Assembly (NCBI GenBank): GCA_035299305.1
Contig: DATGWV010000237.1
Location: forward strand, 1 to 64,000
Source of the DNA: BJHL01 sp035299305
GTDB taxonomy: Bacteria > Planctomycetota > Phycisphaerae > Phycisphaerales > UBA1924
Length of the DNA stretch: 64,000 bases
Direction of reading: 5' to 3'
Both the position numbers and the translations under genes were made by a program. How positions within the stretch are numbered: the first letter of the stretch is position 1; each line of letters starts with the position of its first letter. Under the pieces are notes generated by a model. That model had not been told where the DNA came from. It did no database searches and saw only the letters and a program-made list of their open reading frames with translations. Below, in pieces: positions 38,816 through 47,254 of this stretch.

Positions 38816-39568
38816 GTGTGCACCGTCTCTGTCATTCCCGTCGCTCGCGGCTTTCGCGTCATGGTGAATCGTGACGAGAGCGTGCTGCGCCCGGCTGCGC
38901 TCCCGCCGGCGTGGCGCACGATTCTCGCGGGTGACGGCACGCCCATTCGCGCGATCTGGCCGGTTGATCCCTCGGGCGGCGGCACCTGGGTGGGCGCGAG
39001 CGAGCGCGGATTGCTGCTGACGCTGCTGAACTACAACCTGGAGAGCGCGCCTGGCGTGCCTCGCGAAGTTGTCACGACGGGCCTGCGCTCGCGAGGCGAG
39101 ATCATTCCGCAGTTGCTCACGCACGCAACCGCCGATGACGCGGCAAGTGCGCTGGAGCGATCCGACCTGCGGTGCTACGGGCCGTTTCGTTTGCTGGCGA
39201 TTGACCATGTGGGCGGGCAGGATGCGGGGCCTCGCATTCGCGAGATGCGCTGGGATATGCAGACGCTGGATGTGCGCGAGGCCGTGACGCCGCCCGCGTG
39301 TTTTGCGAGCAGCGGCTTGGGCGATTCGCTCGTGCGCGTGCGAGGCGATCTGTTCAGCAAGATGGTGAGCGAGCGCGGCGCCGAGGCAGCGACGCAGGAA
39401 GCGTTCCACGAGCACGCGTGGCCTCATGCCACGCATCTGAGCGTAATGATGAGCCGCAAGGGCGTGCAGACGGTGAGCGTGAGCACGGTTGAAGTGAGTG
39501 AAGGCGCGGGAGCATCACGCGATGTGCGGTTTGAGTATCGTGCGATTGCACGGGCTGAGAACACGTGA
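38816..39568 (+). CDS. NRDE-family (TANGO2-like) Ntn-type hydrolase
   Basis: The 250-residue protein starts Met-Cys-Thr-Val and carries the family-naming VNRDESVLRPA motif, then GGTWVGASERGLLLTLLN. In this family the Cys directly after the initiator Met is the candidate N-terminal nucleophile, so the GTG start at 38816 is well fixed. Members (human TANGO2) are linked to heme or lipid handling, but the bacterial substrate is unknown. It is cytoplasmic and co-directional with the DinB gene upstream. Confidence 0.85.
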   Translation: MCTVSVIPVARGFRVMVNRDESVLRPAALPPAWRTILAGDGTPIRAIWPVDPSGGGTWVGASERGLLLTLLNYNLESAPGVPREVVTTGLRSRGEIIPQLLTHATADDAASALERSDLRCYGPFRLLAIDHVGGQDAGPRIREMRWDMQTLDVREAVTPPACFASSGLGDSLVRVRGDLFSKMVSERGAEAATQEAFHEHAWPHATHLSVMMSRKGVQTVSVSTVEVSEGAGASRDVRFEYRAIARAENT

Positions 39569-39595
39569 CGGAGCCGCGGACTATTGCTCCGGATG

Positions 39596-39633
39596 CAAGG
39601 CTGCCAACTGGCCCATTCTAATTGGCAGCCTTG
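39596..39633. repeat. 38-bp palindromic element, copy 7
   Basis: Perfect 12-bp arms with a diverged centre (GGCCCATTC). It lies 27 bases after the NRDE stop, between convergent genes, with an extra GGCAGCCTTG directly after the right arm. Confidence 0.82.
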
Positions 39634-39660
39634 GCAGCCTTGCGTCGTCATGCTTGTGGC

Positions 39661-40422
39661 TCAGATCGCGATGCCCGGCACGCTCGCGAGACTTGAGAGG
39701 CCAAGCGGCTCTTTGGTCCAGAACGGTTCGGCGGTCTGCACGCGGATGCGTGTGCCCATGTAGCGGTCGTGGGCGGCGAGTTGGTCCGGCAGTTCGGCGT
39801 TGGCCTGTGAGAGTCCCGGGCGCGGGCCGAACTGCGATGTGTACGCCATCACGCTGCGGATTTTCTTCTCGCTGAAGCCGGTGGTGTCGAAGACGAAGTG
39901 CGGATCGGGCACGCGGCGCAGGTGCGAGCAGTAGTAGTAGAAGACCCAGCTCGGATAGATGGGCGGGCCGATCTGTGTGGAGCCGGGCGGCGTGGGCATC
40001 TCGATTTTCGTCAGCTTCGCGTCAAAGCGCGCGTCTTCCGCGATGCGCGTGACGGCGATGTGATCAGGGTGTGCGTCGAGCGGATGCGGCATGAACAGCA
40101 CGTTTGCCTGATGAGCGCGGATGACGCCTGCGACCTTGTGCCGAGCTTCGATGCTGTGCGTGACCGTGCGATTGGGCAGGTCGAGCATGATGCGTGCGAG
40201 CCTGCCTCCCCGTGACTGCGCTGCGGCGGATGGCGCGAGCTCTCGCAGGGCTGCGGCGGCCTCGATAAGGCGCGACGAGCGATCGCCAAAGGGCGTGGGG
40301 CTGCCGTCTGTCATGTCGGCGATGAGGACGTTGTGGCCTTGCTCAGCGAGCGCGGCGATGGTGCCGCCCATGCCGATTTCGGCGTCGTCGGGGTGCGGAG
40401 CGATGATGAGGATGTTGGCCAT
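39661..40422 (-). CDS. PIG-L/LmbE-family deacetylase
   Basis: This 253-residue metal-dependent deacetylase has the zinc motif APHPDDAEIGMGGT at the N terminus and the downstream MPHPLDAHPDHIAV with the third ligand. The family removes N-acetyl groups from GlcNAc conjugates (GlcNAc-inositol, GlcNAc-malate as in bacillithiol synthesis, or antibiotic precursors). The layout is closest to BshB1-type enzymes, but bacillithiol synthesis is not otherwise supported here. The gene ends at 39661 and begins six bases after the end of the histidine kinase gene on the same strand, so the two are probably co-transcribed. Confidence 0.88.
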   Translation of the reverse strand: MANILIIAPHPDDAEIGMGGTIAALAEQGHNVLIADMTDGSPTPFGDRSSRLIEAAAALRELAPSAAAQSRGGRLARIMLDLPNRTVTHSIEARHKVAGVIRAHQANVLFMPHPLDAHPDHIAVTRIAEDARFDAKLTKIEMPTPPGSTQIGPPIYPSWVFYYYCSHLRRVPDPHFVFDTTGFSEKKIRSVMAYTSQFGPRPGLSQANAELPDQLAAHDRYMGTRIRVQTAEPFWTKEPLGLSSLASVPGIAI

Positions 40423-40428
40423 GATGAG

Positions 40429-42210
40429 TTAGGTATGTGTCGCACTGGGGTCGAGCATGCTGCTGCCATCCGCGGGCAGCACCATGCGGAACGTCGCACC
40501 TTTGCCTTCGTCACTCGTGAGCGTCAGCGTGCCGCCGTGTTGCTGAGCGACGCGCTTGGCCACGGCAAGGCCCAGGCCTGTGCCCTTCACGCCTTTGGTG
40601 GTGTGGAACGGTTCGAAGATCCAGCGTTGTTTGGCTTGGGGAATGCCGGCACCGTTGTCGATCACGGCGATGTCGACTTCGGCGTGACTGACGGTGGTGC
40701 CGTTGGTGCGTTTGGAGCCTTGCGGGCGATAGACCACGCGCACGGTCACGATGCCTTCTTCGGGCTTCACGGCTTCGATCGCGTTGGTGATGAGGTTCAT
40801 CAGCGCCTGGTGCAGCAGAGGCGGGTCAATCGGCACGGGCGGCGTTTCGCTGTCGATGTCGACGACGAGCGCGACTTGTTTGCCGCGTGTCTGCGGCTCG
40901 AGAATCTCCACGCAGTCGTCGATGATGCCGCTGAGCTGCGCGAGTTCGGGCTCGATGCGACGCTGGCGTGAGAAGGCGAGCATGTTGAGCGTGAGGCTCA
41001 CGATGCGCGAGAGGTTGCGATGCAGAATGGGCCAGCCGCCCTTGGCAATCTTCAGATCGTCTTTGCTGAGGCCCATTTCGACGACGTCGGCCCCGCCGCG
41101 AAGGCCTTGCAAGATGTTCTTGATGCTGTGGCTGAGCGTCGCGACGGTTTCACCGATGGCGGCGAGGCGTTCGGCTTGCAACTTCTCTTGGTAGAGCTGC
41201 GCGTTGGCGAGGGCGAGGCCGGCGTGCTGGCCCACGGCGTTCATGAGCGCGAGTTGTTCAGCGGTAAAGGTGTAGTTGGCAACGCTGCTATCGATGTAAA
41301 TCGCGCCGTAGGTCTTGTCGCGGAAGCGAATGGGCGAGCAGATCGCGCTGCGAATGCTCAGTCGCTGCACGCTGTCGCCCTTCGCGAAGCGCGGATCGGT
41401 CATGGCGTTGCTGGACAGGATGCCTTCGCTCTTGGTGATGACGTGCTGGAGAATGGTGCGCGAGACGTGGATCTTCTGGTCTTCCACCGCGAGCACCGCG
41501 TCGCGGTATCGCACGGCAGCGGGCAGATATCGCTGGTCGTTGGTTTCGTCAACGAGCATGATGCAACCGCGCTGCGGATGGAACTCACTGAAGACCAGGT
41601 CCATCACGCCTTCGAGCAACTGAGCGCGGTCCATGACGCGCTCGGTCAGCATGCTGGTGAGGCGATAGATGATGCGCAGGTGATCCATCGCCGCCGCGCG
41701 GGGTTCGGGCTCGGCGAGAATCACGGAGTCGTCGTTGGGATTGCTGGGCACATTGGCGGGCGTTGTGCTGCGAGTTCCGCCGTTCGCGGGCTTGGGGGGT
41801 TTCTTGTCGTCCCGTGGCGTCAGCGTTTTCTCGCTGAGTGCATAGCTGGGTAGCGAGCGTTCGACGGTCGGCGTCAGTCGGTCCTTTCCAACCACGCGCA
41901 CGCTCTCAGCGGCTTTGGTTTCCGTCACACCAAACACCAGCACGCTCTGGCCCACGCGAATCTGATCACCCGGGCGCAGCCGCTCGCGCTGCCAGATGCG
42001 TGTGCCGTTCACGTATGTGCCGTTCTGACTTTCGAGGTCGCGGATGTACCAGACGCCATCGTCGGGCGTGAGTTCGGCGTGCCGGCGAGAGATGGCGTTG
42101 TCATCGATGGGCAGGGCCTCGCTGCTGCGCCCGAGCAACTGCGGCTCGTGATTGGGCAAGTTGAACGTCTTGCCTTTGCCGGGGCCTTGGATGACGGAGA
42201 GGACGAGCAT
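40429..42210 (-). CDS. FHA-GAF sensor histidine kinase
   Basis: A 593-residue soluble kinase. Residues 1-100 form an FHA phosphopeptide-binding domain (LLGRSSEALPIDDNAISRRHAEL, SQNGTYVNGTRI core). A Pro-rich linker leads to a GAF domain at ~175-340. The kinase core follows: H-box AATLSHSIKNILQ-like (VATLSHSIKNILQG), N-box LMNLITNAIEA, G1 DNGAGIP, F-box FEPFHTTK and G2 GTGLGLAVAK. No membrane segment, so it senses a cytoplasmic signal and may respond to Ser/Thr phosphorylation through FHA. No response regulator is adjacent. TACGCT lies five bases before the ATG. Confidence 0.9.
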   Translation of the reverse strand: MLVLSVIQGPGKGKTFNLPNHEPQLLGRSSEALPIDDNAISRRHAELTPDDGVWYIRDLESQNGTYVNGTRIWQRERLRPGDQIRVGQSVLVFGVTETKAAESVRVVGKDRLTPTVERSLPSYALSEKTLTPRDDKKPPKPANGGTRSTTPANVPSNPNDDSVILAEPEPRAAAMDHLRIIYRLTSMLTERVMDRAQLLEGVMDLVFSEFHPQRGCIMLVDETNDQRYLPAAVRYRDAVLAVEDQKIHVSRTILQHVITKSEGILSSNAMTDPRFAKGDSVQRLSIRSAICSPIRFRDKTYGAIYIDSSVANYTFTAEQLALMNAVGQHAGLALANAQLYQEKLQAERLAAIGETVATLSHSIKNILQGLRGGADVVEMGLSKDDLKIAKGGWPILHRNLSRIVSLTLNMLAFSRQRRIEPELAQLSGIIDDCVEILEPQTRGKQVALVVDIDSETPPVPIDPPLLHQALMNLITNAIEAVKPEEGIVTVRVVYRPQGSKRTNGTTVSHAEVDIAVIDNGAGIPQAKQRWIFEPFHTTKGVKGTGLGLAVAKRVAQQHGGTLTLTSDEGKGATFRMVLPADGSSMLDPSATHT

Positions 42211-42215
42211 GGGGG

Positions 42216-42221
42216 AGCGTA
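42216..42221 (-). promoter_or_regulatory. Leaderless-type -10 (TACGCT)
   Basis: TACGCT on the minus strand, five C residues, then the histidine kinase ATG at 42210. Confidence 0.55.
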
Positions 42222-42240
42222 GTGGGGAAGGATCGAAGTA

Positions 42241-42270
42241 CCAGAGTGCGAAGTGCCAGAGTGCAAAGTG
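42241..42270. repeat. 15-bp tandem repeat, two copies
   Basis: CCAGAGTGCGAAGTG followed by CCAGAGTGCAAAGTG, one mismatch, in the gap upstream of the histidine kinase gene. Confidence 0.7.
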
Positions 42271-42352
42271 TCGGGCGGCGGCCGGGCAGGGTTGTCAGCG
42301 AGGCGCGTCGCTCGGCTTTGCTAGTTGCCTGGGTCGCACCAGCAACGGTGTC

Positions 42353-42922
42353 TCACATTTCCTCCACCCACTCGCGCCACACGCGCAGCGCGCGTCGCCA
42401 GGGGTTTCGCGTTCCTGGCAGGCAATATGCGGGGTCAGTCCAGCGTTCCATGCACCAGATGAATCGGGCCACACTCGCTCGTTCCGCTGGCGACCACGGC
42501 GGCGGCTTGGCGATTTGGCGGAGTACTTCCGCAAATCGCTGGTCGTCCAAATTGCGTGTGAGGGTTCGCGTGCGTTTTTCTTCCGGCTCGTCGCTGCCTC
42601 GGGCGAGCATGAGAAATCGCATCATCGTCGGAGGAACGTAGTAGCGGTATGCGGGACGCTCGAGGAAGACCCAGCCGCCGATGCCGCCGAACGGTCGCCA
42701 GCGTGCGTCATCGATGAGTTGCGTCCAATGCGTGTCGAGATCGGCCCGGCGAGCGGCCGCTCGTTCTTCGGCCGATCCGTAGTGGTCCACGACGACACTC
42801 TCCGACCACGACATCATCTCTGGGGCGCCCTTGCCACGGTGCACATGGGCGAAAGCCGCCGTGATGTCCGTCCGCAGGCGATCGCGCCACTCGATTTCGT
42901 GTGCTCGTAGCGGCCGAAACAT
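42353..42922 (-). CDS. Hypothetical protein, DUF6714-like
   Basis: The 189-residue soluble protein has a helical N terminus (RLRTDITAAFAHVHRG), a central W-x-x-LIDDARWRPFGGIGGWVFLE segment, YRYYVPPTMMRFLM, and a C-terminal helical ALRVWREWV tail. The pattern of an AAF-type helix followed by a 'YYLPxxM'-like segment recalls DUF6714, whose function is unknown; the match is from memory and tentative. TACCCT lies six bases before the ATG at 42922. It stands divergent from the PepSY gene. Confidence 0.6.
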   Translation of the reverse strand: MFRPLRAHEIEWRDRLRTDITAAFAHVHRGKGAPEMMSWSESVVVDHYGSAEERAAARRADLDTHWTQLIDDARWRPFGGIGGWVFLERPAYRYYVPPTMMRFLMLARGSDEPEEKRTRTLTRNLDDQRFAEVLRQIAKPPPWSPAERASVARFIWCMERWTDPAYCLPGTRNPWRRALRVWREWVEEM

Positions 42923-42928
42923 GTGTTG

Positions 42929-42934
42929 AGGGTA
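42929..42934 (-). promoter_or_regulatory. Leaderless-type -10 (TACCCT)
   Basis: TACCCT on the minus strand is six bases from ATG 42922. Confidence 0.5.
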
Positions 42935-43162
42935 CGGGTAATGGGCTGGAAGTTGTTATCAGGCCTTCACGAGCCGGGAACCGCGACCCGATCGGCCTAT
43001 CCCCCTCGCCCGGGTATCAATTACTCTGCATTGCACGGAAAAATCCTGACAGTGCCCGCTGCCACCCGACGCATGTTCAGCAACCAGTTTGTCAGATTCG
43101 TGCCCCGGGGTGGATGGAAGGGGCGAGTGGTCTGGCCGTTTCCCGTTTCCAAGGAGTTTCTC

Positions 43163-44317
43163 ATGCACACGCGTCTTACTCGCCTCGCCCCCGTTGTCAG
43201 CCTCGCGTTGGTTCTCGCCGCTGGCAGCGTGCTGCCCGCCGCCCACGCCTCGGGCCTTGACGATTTCCCCCAGAACACCGTCTTCCCCGCAGCCAACACG
43301 CTGATCGGCTGGCAGGCGGCCATCGATGCGACGCGCAACGCGGCTGGCAACGGCGTTATCTCGCGCATCAAGCTGGAACGCGAGAACGGCGTGTGGGTGT
43401 ATCGCTCGGAGATGGGCATCGGCACGTTCCGCCAGTCGGCCCGCGTGGAAGTGAACGCGACGACGGGCGCGGTCACTCGCATCCGTCGCAGCAACACGGG
43501 CGGCGGCGAGATGCGCAACCTGCAGAACATCGCCAATTCGCTCAGCACGATCACGGTGAGCTTCCCGCAAGCCGCGAGCATCGCGGAAGCGCGCGTGCCC
43601 GGTCTGCAGACGTATGACATCGCTCTCGAGCGGTCGGGCAGCCGGCCTCTGGCGTACAAGGTGCAGATGTGGGTCTCTGGCGGCGCCGCGGAAGTCCGCG
43701 TGAACGCCGTGACGGGCGCGATCATCAGCGTGCAGACGGTCGGCACGATTCCGCAGGGCGGCACCACGCCTCCTGCTGGTGGCGGCACGACCCCGCCCGC
43801 CGGTGGTGGCACCACGCCTCCGGCTGGTGGCGGCACGACTCCGCCCGCAGGCGGCGGCGTCACGCCGGTCGCGCTGACGGGTGACACACTGAAGCTTGCG
43901 AACGCGATCAGCGCGTCGCTCGCGACCGAACCGGCTGGCACGCTCTTCTTGGAAGCGTCGTTCAAACGCAACCGCTTCATCAACAGCATCGAAGTGAAGA
44001 CCGTTGAATCGGGCTCGCTCGCGGCTGAGGAAATCACCCTCAGCACCAGCACCGGCGCCATCACCCGTCGTGAGAACGAAGGCCTGGATGCGGGCGATGC
44101 GGCGCAGGCCAGCGCTCTGTTCGCGGCTCTGAACGGCCAGACTGTCATTGGTCACGCCGACGCCATGGGCCGCGCTCTTGCCGTCCGCTCGGGCCAGGTG
44201 ACCGAAGTTGAAATGCAGATGCTGGGCGCCACGGCCATCTACGAAGTGAAGGTGCAGCAAGGCACCCGCGAGCGCAGCGTGAAGGTCAATGCCATCACCG
44301 GCGCGATCATCCAGTAA
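43163..44317 (+). CDS. Exported PepSY-domain protein with Pro/Gly repeat linker
   Basis: The 384-residue product has a signal peptide (SLALVLAAGSVLPAAHA) and two PepSY-like modules, each ending in a V-x-V-NA-x-TGAI strand (RVEVNATTGAVTRI, EVRVNAVTGAIISV, SVKVNAITGAIIQ). The modules are joined by four TTPPAGGG repeats. PepSY domains usually inhibit or chaperone secreted peptidases, or occur as cell-envelope sensors. AAGGAG lies six bases before ATG 43163; the longer frame start at 42923 would bury the signal peptide. It ends in a stacked hairpin region and terminator. Confidence 0.78.
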   Translation: MHTRLTRLAPVVSLALVLAAGSVLPAAHASGLDDFPQNTVFPAANTLIGWQAAIDATRNAAGNGVISRIKLERENGVWVYRSEMGIGTFRQSARVEVNATTGAVTRIRRSNTGGGEMRNLQNIANSLSTITVSFPQAASIAEARVPGLQTYDIALERSGSRPLAYKVQMWVSGGAAEVRVNAVTGAIISVQTVGTIPQGGTTPPAGGGTTPPAGGGTTPPAGGGTTPPAGGGVTPVALTGDTLKLANAISASLATEPAGTLFLEASFKRNRFINSIEVKTVESGSLAAEEITLSTSTGAITRRENEGLDAGDAAQASALFAALNGQTVIGHADAMGRALAVRSGQVTEVEMQMLGATAIYEVKVQQGTRERSVKVNAITGAIIQ

Positions 44318-44337
44318 CCGTCCCTTCTCGTGAAGCA

Positions 44338-44410
44338 CGATCGCTCGTGTCGCGTTCTGTCAACATCGCTTCCCCCTCCGATGTTGGCATCCTCCGCACA
44401 CGAGCGATCG
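44338..44410. repeat. Nested inverted repeat after the PepSY gene
   Basis: CGATCGCTCGTGT (44338-44350) pairs perfectly with ACACGAGCGATCG (44398-44410). Inside the loop a CAACATCG / CGATGTTG hairpin can also form. It directly precedes the terminator. Confidence 0.7.
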
Positions 44411-44415
44411 AGCCT

Positions 44416-44450
44416 GACAACGCCTGCCTGCAAGCAGGCGTTGTCGCTTT
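44416..44450 (+). terminator. Intrinsic terminator after the PepSY gene
   Basis: A perfect 12-bp stem, GACAACGCCTGC (44416-44427) with GCAGGCGTTGTC (44434-44445), has a 6-nt loop and is followed by GCTTTT. Confidence 0.85.
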
Positions 44451-44534
44451 TGCCTCCGCTCCTTCCCCAACACGAGCGGTGGGGGCGGGCCCAGTAGCCA
44501 AGGCCCCCCGCCCCGTGTATGCTGCATCCGCGTG

Positions 44535-45992
44535 ATGGAGGCTTCCCAGTCCGGCGACAGCCACGCGTCCCACGCGCTTGCCGAAGGCTCGCGCGAGTTC
44601 TGGGCCGCGTTCGATGCTGAACGCGCTCGCATTCTGCGTCGACGCATGCTGTGGTACAGCGGCGTGATGATGTTTCTGCTGGCGATCGCGGTACTGGGCA
44701 ACCTGATTCAGTATCTCAATCCCACGTACGCGGATGGCACGCCCAAGCGGAACATCGAGTTTGAACTGATCTCCGTCGGCGGCGGATTTCTGGCCTTCGC
44801 GGTGATGTTTGTGCTCGTGCGTGTGCGAAAGCCGGACCGCCGGCGGCTGGTGTCGCTCACGACGATCATTTCGATTGTCGCCGCTGCGGTGATCACGACG
44901 TTCTACACGCTCGCGGTGATGGTTGATGCGCCGCAGAGCCAAGGCGGGACAGTGCCCGACAATGATCCGACGCATGCGCACGACATGGTCGTGATCAACA
45001 CGTTCTTTGTGCAGGCGATGGCGTGCCTGCTGATTCCCATGCCGATGCGCGAGTCGTCTCGGTTTTCATTGCCTGCGTGGCTTCTGATTCCGCTGACGCT
45101 TGCGCTGATCGTGCAAGCCACGACGCGGCAGACGATCGGGTACAGCATTCTGGGCGCTGTCGTGATGCTGCTGCCCATGCTCTGGAGCGCGTGGCGGTAT
45201 CGGGAGATGGACGCTCGCTTCACGTCGCACCAGCGGCTGGCGAAGTTTGAGGAGGTCGCATCCGAACTTGCGTACGCGCGTCGCATTCATGAAGCGTTGT
45301 TTCCGCCGTTCATCACGCGCGGGCCGATTCGCGTCGCGTACACGTATGAGCCGATGCGTGAGATCGGCGGCGACTTTCTGTTCGTCTGGCCTTTGCATGC
45401 ACCGCCCAGTCAGAGCGATGCGCCCATCACGATCGTGCTGATTGACGTTTCGGGGCACGGCGTTGCGGCGGCACTGGCAGTGAACCGGTTTCATGGCGAG
45501 CTTCGCCGATTCTTTGCCGCCTCGCCGCAGGGGACGCCCGCGGAGTTGATCACAGCGCTGAATGCGTTCGCGCATGAGGAGCTCGCACCGCAGGCGGTTT
45601 TCGCCACAGCGATGTGCGTGCAAGTTGACCCGCGCACCAACGTGGTGCTGGCCGCGAATGCAGGACATCCGCCCGCATTGCACCGCAGCGCGGCGGGAGC
45701 GATCACGCCGATCAATGCAACGGCGACGATGCTCGGTGTGCTGCCGCCTGACTTGTTTGCGTCAGACCCTTGCGAGCTCTCGCTTTCGCCTGGTGACACG
45801 CTGCTGATGTACACCGACGGCCTGAGCGAAACGGCGGGAGACAACAACGAGTTCTTCGGTGTGGAACGCATTGCCGAGGTGCTAAAGGACACGGGACGCG
45901 AACCGCACACGCAGCTAGCTCGGCGGGCCGCGTCGTTCCGCGTGGGTTCGTCGCGCGACGATCTGCTGGTGGTGCAAGTCACGCGAGCGTGA
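44535..45992 (+). CDS. SpoIIE/PP2C-type Ser/Thr phosphatase with six membrane helices
   Basis: The 485-residue protein has an N-terminal cytoplasmic stretch, six hydrophobic helices (residues ~35-225) and a SpoIIE-type phosphatase domain. That domain has LAYARRIHEALFPP, YEPMREIGGDFLFVW, IDVSGHGVAAALAV with the metal Asp, NAGHPPALHR, and LLMYTDGLSE. Such enzymes dephosphorylate anti-sigma-factor antagonists or similar signal proteins. The start may be GTG 44532 or ATG 44535; a TATGCT lies at 44518-44523. The downstream ATPase gene begins at the stop, so the pair looks translationally coupled. Signal sensed is unknown. Confidence 0.88.
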   Translation: MEASQSGDSHASHALAEGSREFWAAFDAERARILRRRMLWYSGVMMFLLAIAVLGNLIQYLNPTYADGTPKRNIEFELISVGGGFLAFAVMFVLVRVRKPDRRRLVSLTTIISIVAAAVITTFYTLAVMVDAPQSQGGTVPDNDPTHAHDMVVINTFFVQAMACLLIPMPMRESSRFSLPAWLLIPLTLALIVQATTRQTIGYSILGAVVMLLPMLWSAWRYREMDARFTSHQRLAKFEEVASELAYARRIHEALFPPFITRGPIRVAYTYEPMREIGGDFLFVWPLHAPPSQSDAPITIVLIDVSGHGVAAALAVNRFHGELRRFFAASPQGTPAELITALNAFAHEELAPQAVFATAMCVQVDPRTNVVLAANAGHPPALHRSAAGAITPINATATMLGVLPPDLFASDPCELSLSPGDTLLMYTDGLSETAGDNNEFFGVERIAEVLKDTGREPHTQLARRAASFRVGSSRDDLLVVQVTRA

Positions 45993-46031
45993 AGGATGGT
46001 TCACTCGGGCTCGTCGGGCGCGGGGCCCTCA

Positions 46032-46037
46032 TAACCT
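46032..46037 (+). promoter_or_regulatory. Leaderless-type -10 (TAACCT)
   Basis: TAACCT is five bases before the GTG at 46043. Confidence 0.45.
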
Positions 46038-46042
46038 GCTGT

Positions 46043-46996
46043 GTGCAATCTGGCGATTCCAGCCTCGTCAAACTCGCGACCGATCAGGTGCTGGTCATCG
46101 CCACCGTGGTCGGCGCGGCTGCCACTCTGCCTGCGCTGATTGAGTTCATTCTCGAATGGCGCAAGCGCCGGGAGCGCGTGGCGCTGAGCATGGATGATGA
46201 GCCGCTCACGGCGACGAGCCCGGATGATGTGCAGCTTGTGGGCCTGAATCATGTGCTGGCGGATATCGCGGACCTCATCGATCGTGCGCGGTTTCCGCAG
46301 GCTTATCGCGATTTGAAGCTGGGCAACGAGTTGCTCATTCTGGGGCCGCATCTTTCGGGGAAGAAGACGCTTGCTCGCCGGATCGCGCAGCTCGCGGGTA
46401 TTCCACGCATCATCACCATCTACAACCCGCGCAACAGCGATGCGCTCGCGAAGGCCAAGTCGCGGCTGCGTCGCAAGACGGATGACAAGATCGCGCTCTT
46501 GCTGCCGAACCTTGATCAGGTCTTTGAGTCCGACGCGCCGCAGAGTGATCGGGATGAGGAAGTGGAAGCCGAGCTGGATGCACTCATCGAGACGGTTGCC
46601 AATCGTCCCAACGTGCTCATTATCGCGACGGCCAGCAAGCTGACTGAAGGCGACGATCTCGACAATCTATTCGGCATGAAGATCGTGCTGCCCGGCGCGG
46701 CTCCGATCGGCCGGCGACCGGGTTCGCTGTCTCCCGATCACAAGGCGTTGCTGCGCGAAGTCGCGACGCATTATCTCAAGCGAGCGAACGAAGCGGGCTG
46801 CGTGCTTATGGGCATTTCTGCGGCGGAGGCCATCGAACGCATCTTGAGTCGGGCCGCGAACGCTGCAGAGGTGGAAGAGATTATCGAGTCGGCGCGGACG
46901 ACGGCGATTTATCAGCAGCGAACAGGGGTTGCGCCGGCGATGCATGTGACGCAGGAGTCGCTGGAAAAGGGCATTCGCCGCGTGATGGGCGCGTGA
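46043..46996 (+). CDS. Membrane-anchored P-loop ATPase
   Basis: The 317-residue protein has one N-terminal helix (VLVIATVVGAAATLPALIEFIL) and an AAA-like ATPase region. Its Walker A is GPHLSGKKT, a variant with KK, and IALLLPNLDQVFE stands at the Walker B position without the usual DE pair. VLIIATASKLTEG resembles sensor 1. The C-terminal part is helical. It may be a signalling or chaperone-like ATPase partnered with the SpoIIE-type phosphatase. A GTG at 45989 overlapping the phosphatase stop (GTGA) is an alternative start that would add 18 residues. Function unknown. Confidence 0.65.
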   Translation: MQSGDSSLVKLATDQVLVIATVVGAAATLPALIEFILEWRKRRERVALSMDDEPLTATSPDDVQLVGLNHVLADIADLIDRARFPQAYRDLKLGNELLILGPHLSGKKTLARRIAQLAGIPRIITIYNPRNSDALAKAKSRLRRKTDDKIALLLPNLDQVFESDAPQSDRDEEVEAELDALIETVANRPNVLIIATASKLTEGDDLDNLFGMKIVLPGAAPIGRRPGSLSPDHKALLREVATHYLKRANEAGCVLMGISAAEAIERILSRAANAAEVEEIIESARTTAIYQQRTGVAPAMHVTQESLEKGIRRVMGA

Positions 46997-47038
46997 GTCA
47001 ATCGCGTTTGGTCGATTGTCAATGGGCCGCTGGTCGGT

Positions 47039-47254
47039 TCAGCACATCGCGAGGAAGCTGAGCAGGCTCAGGATGATGATCCGCTTGCGAGTGTCCGACA
47101 TGGAGAGCAGGAGAGTCATAAACGCCTCGTCTCGAATTGTGTCCAGCGGTGCGGCGGTCGCCGAGATCGCTGTCCCGACGCTCGTGTCTGGTGTCGCGAC
47201 CGCATCAAGCAGGTCGCTGGTCGCACCAAACTGTCGAACATCGATGCTGGTCAT
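47039..47254 (-). CDS. Possible small protein
   Basis: An open frame of 71 codons starting with ATG on the minus strand, convergent with the ATPase gene. It has an Ala/Thr/Asp-rich first half and a short hydrophobic tail RIIILSLLSFLAMC. No family is recognised and no clear ribosome binding site or TANNNT box is seen. The 410-base gap it lies in has no other candidate. Confidence 0.3.
   Translation of the reverse strand: MTSIDVRQFGATSDLLDAVATPDTSVGTAISATAAPLDTIRDEAFMTLLLSMSDTRKRIIILSLLSFLAMC

Noticed and set aside
43762..43860. Possible CRISPR array from the repeating bases in the PepSY gene
   Set aside because: The repeats encode TTPPAGGG in frame with no spacers; a protein linker, not CRISPR.
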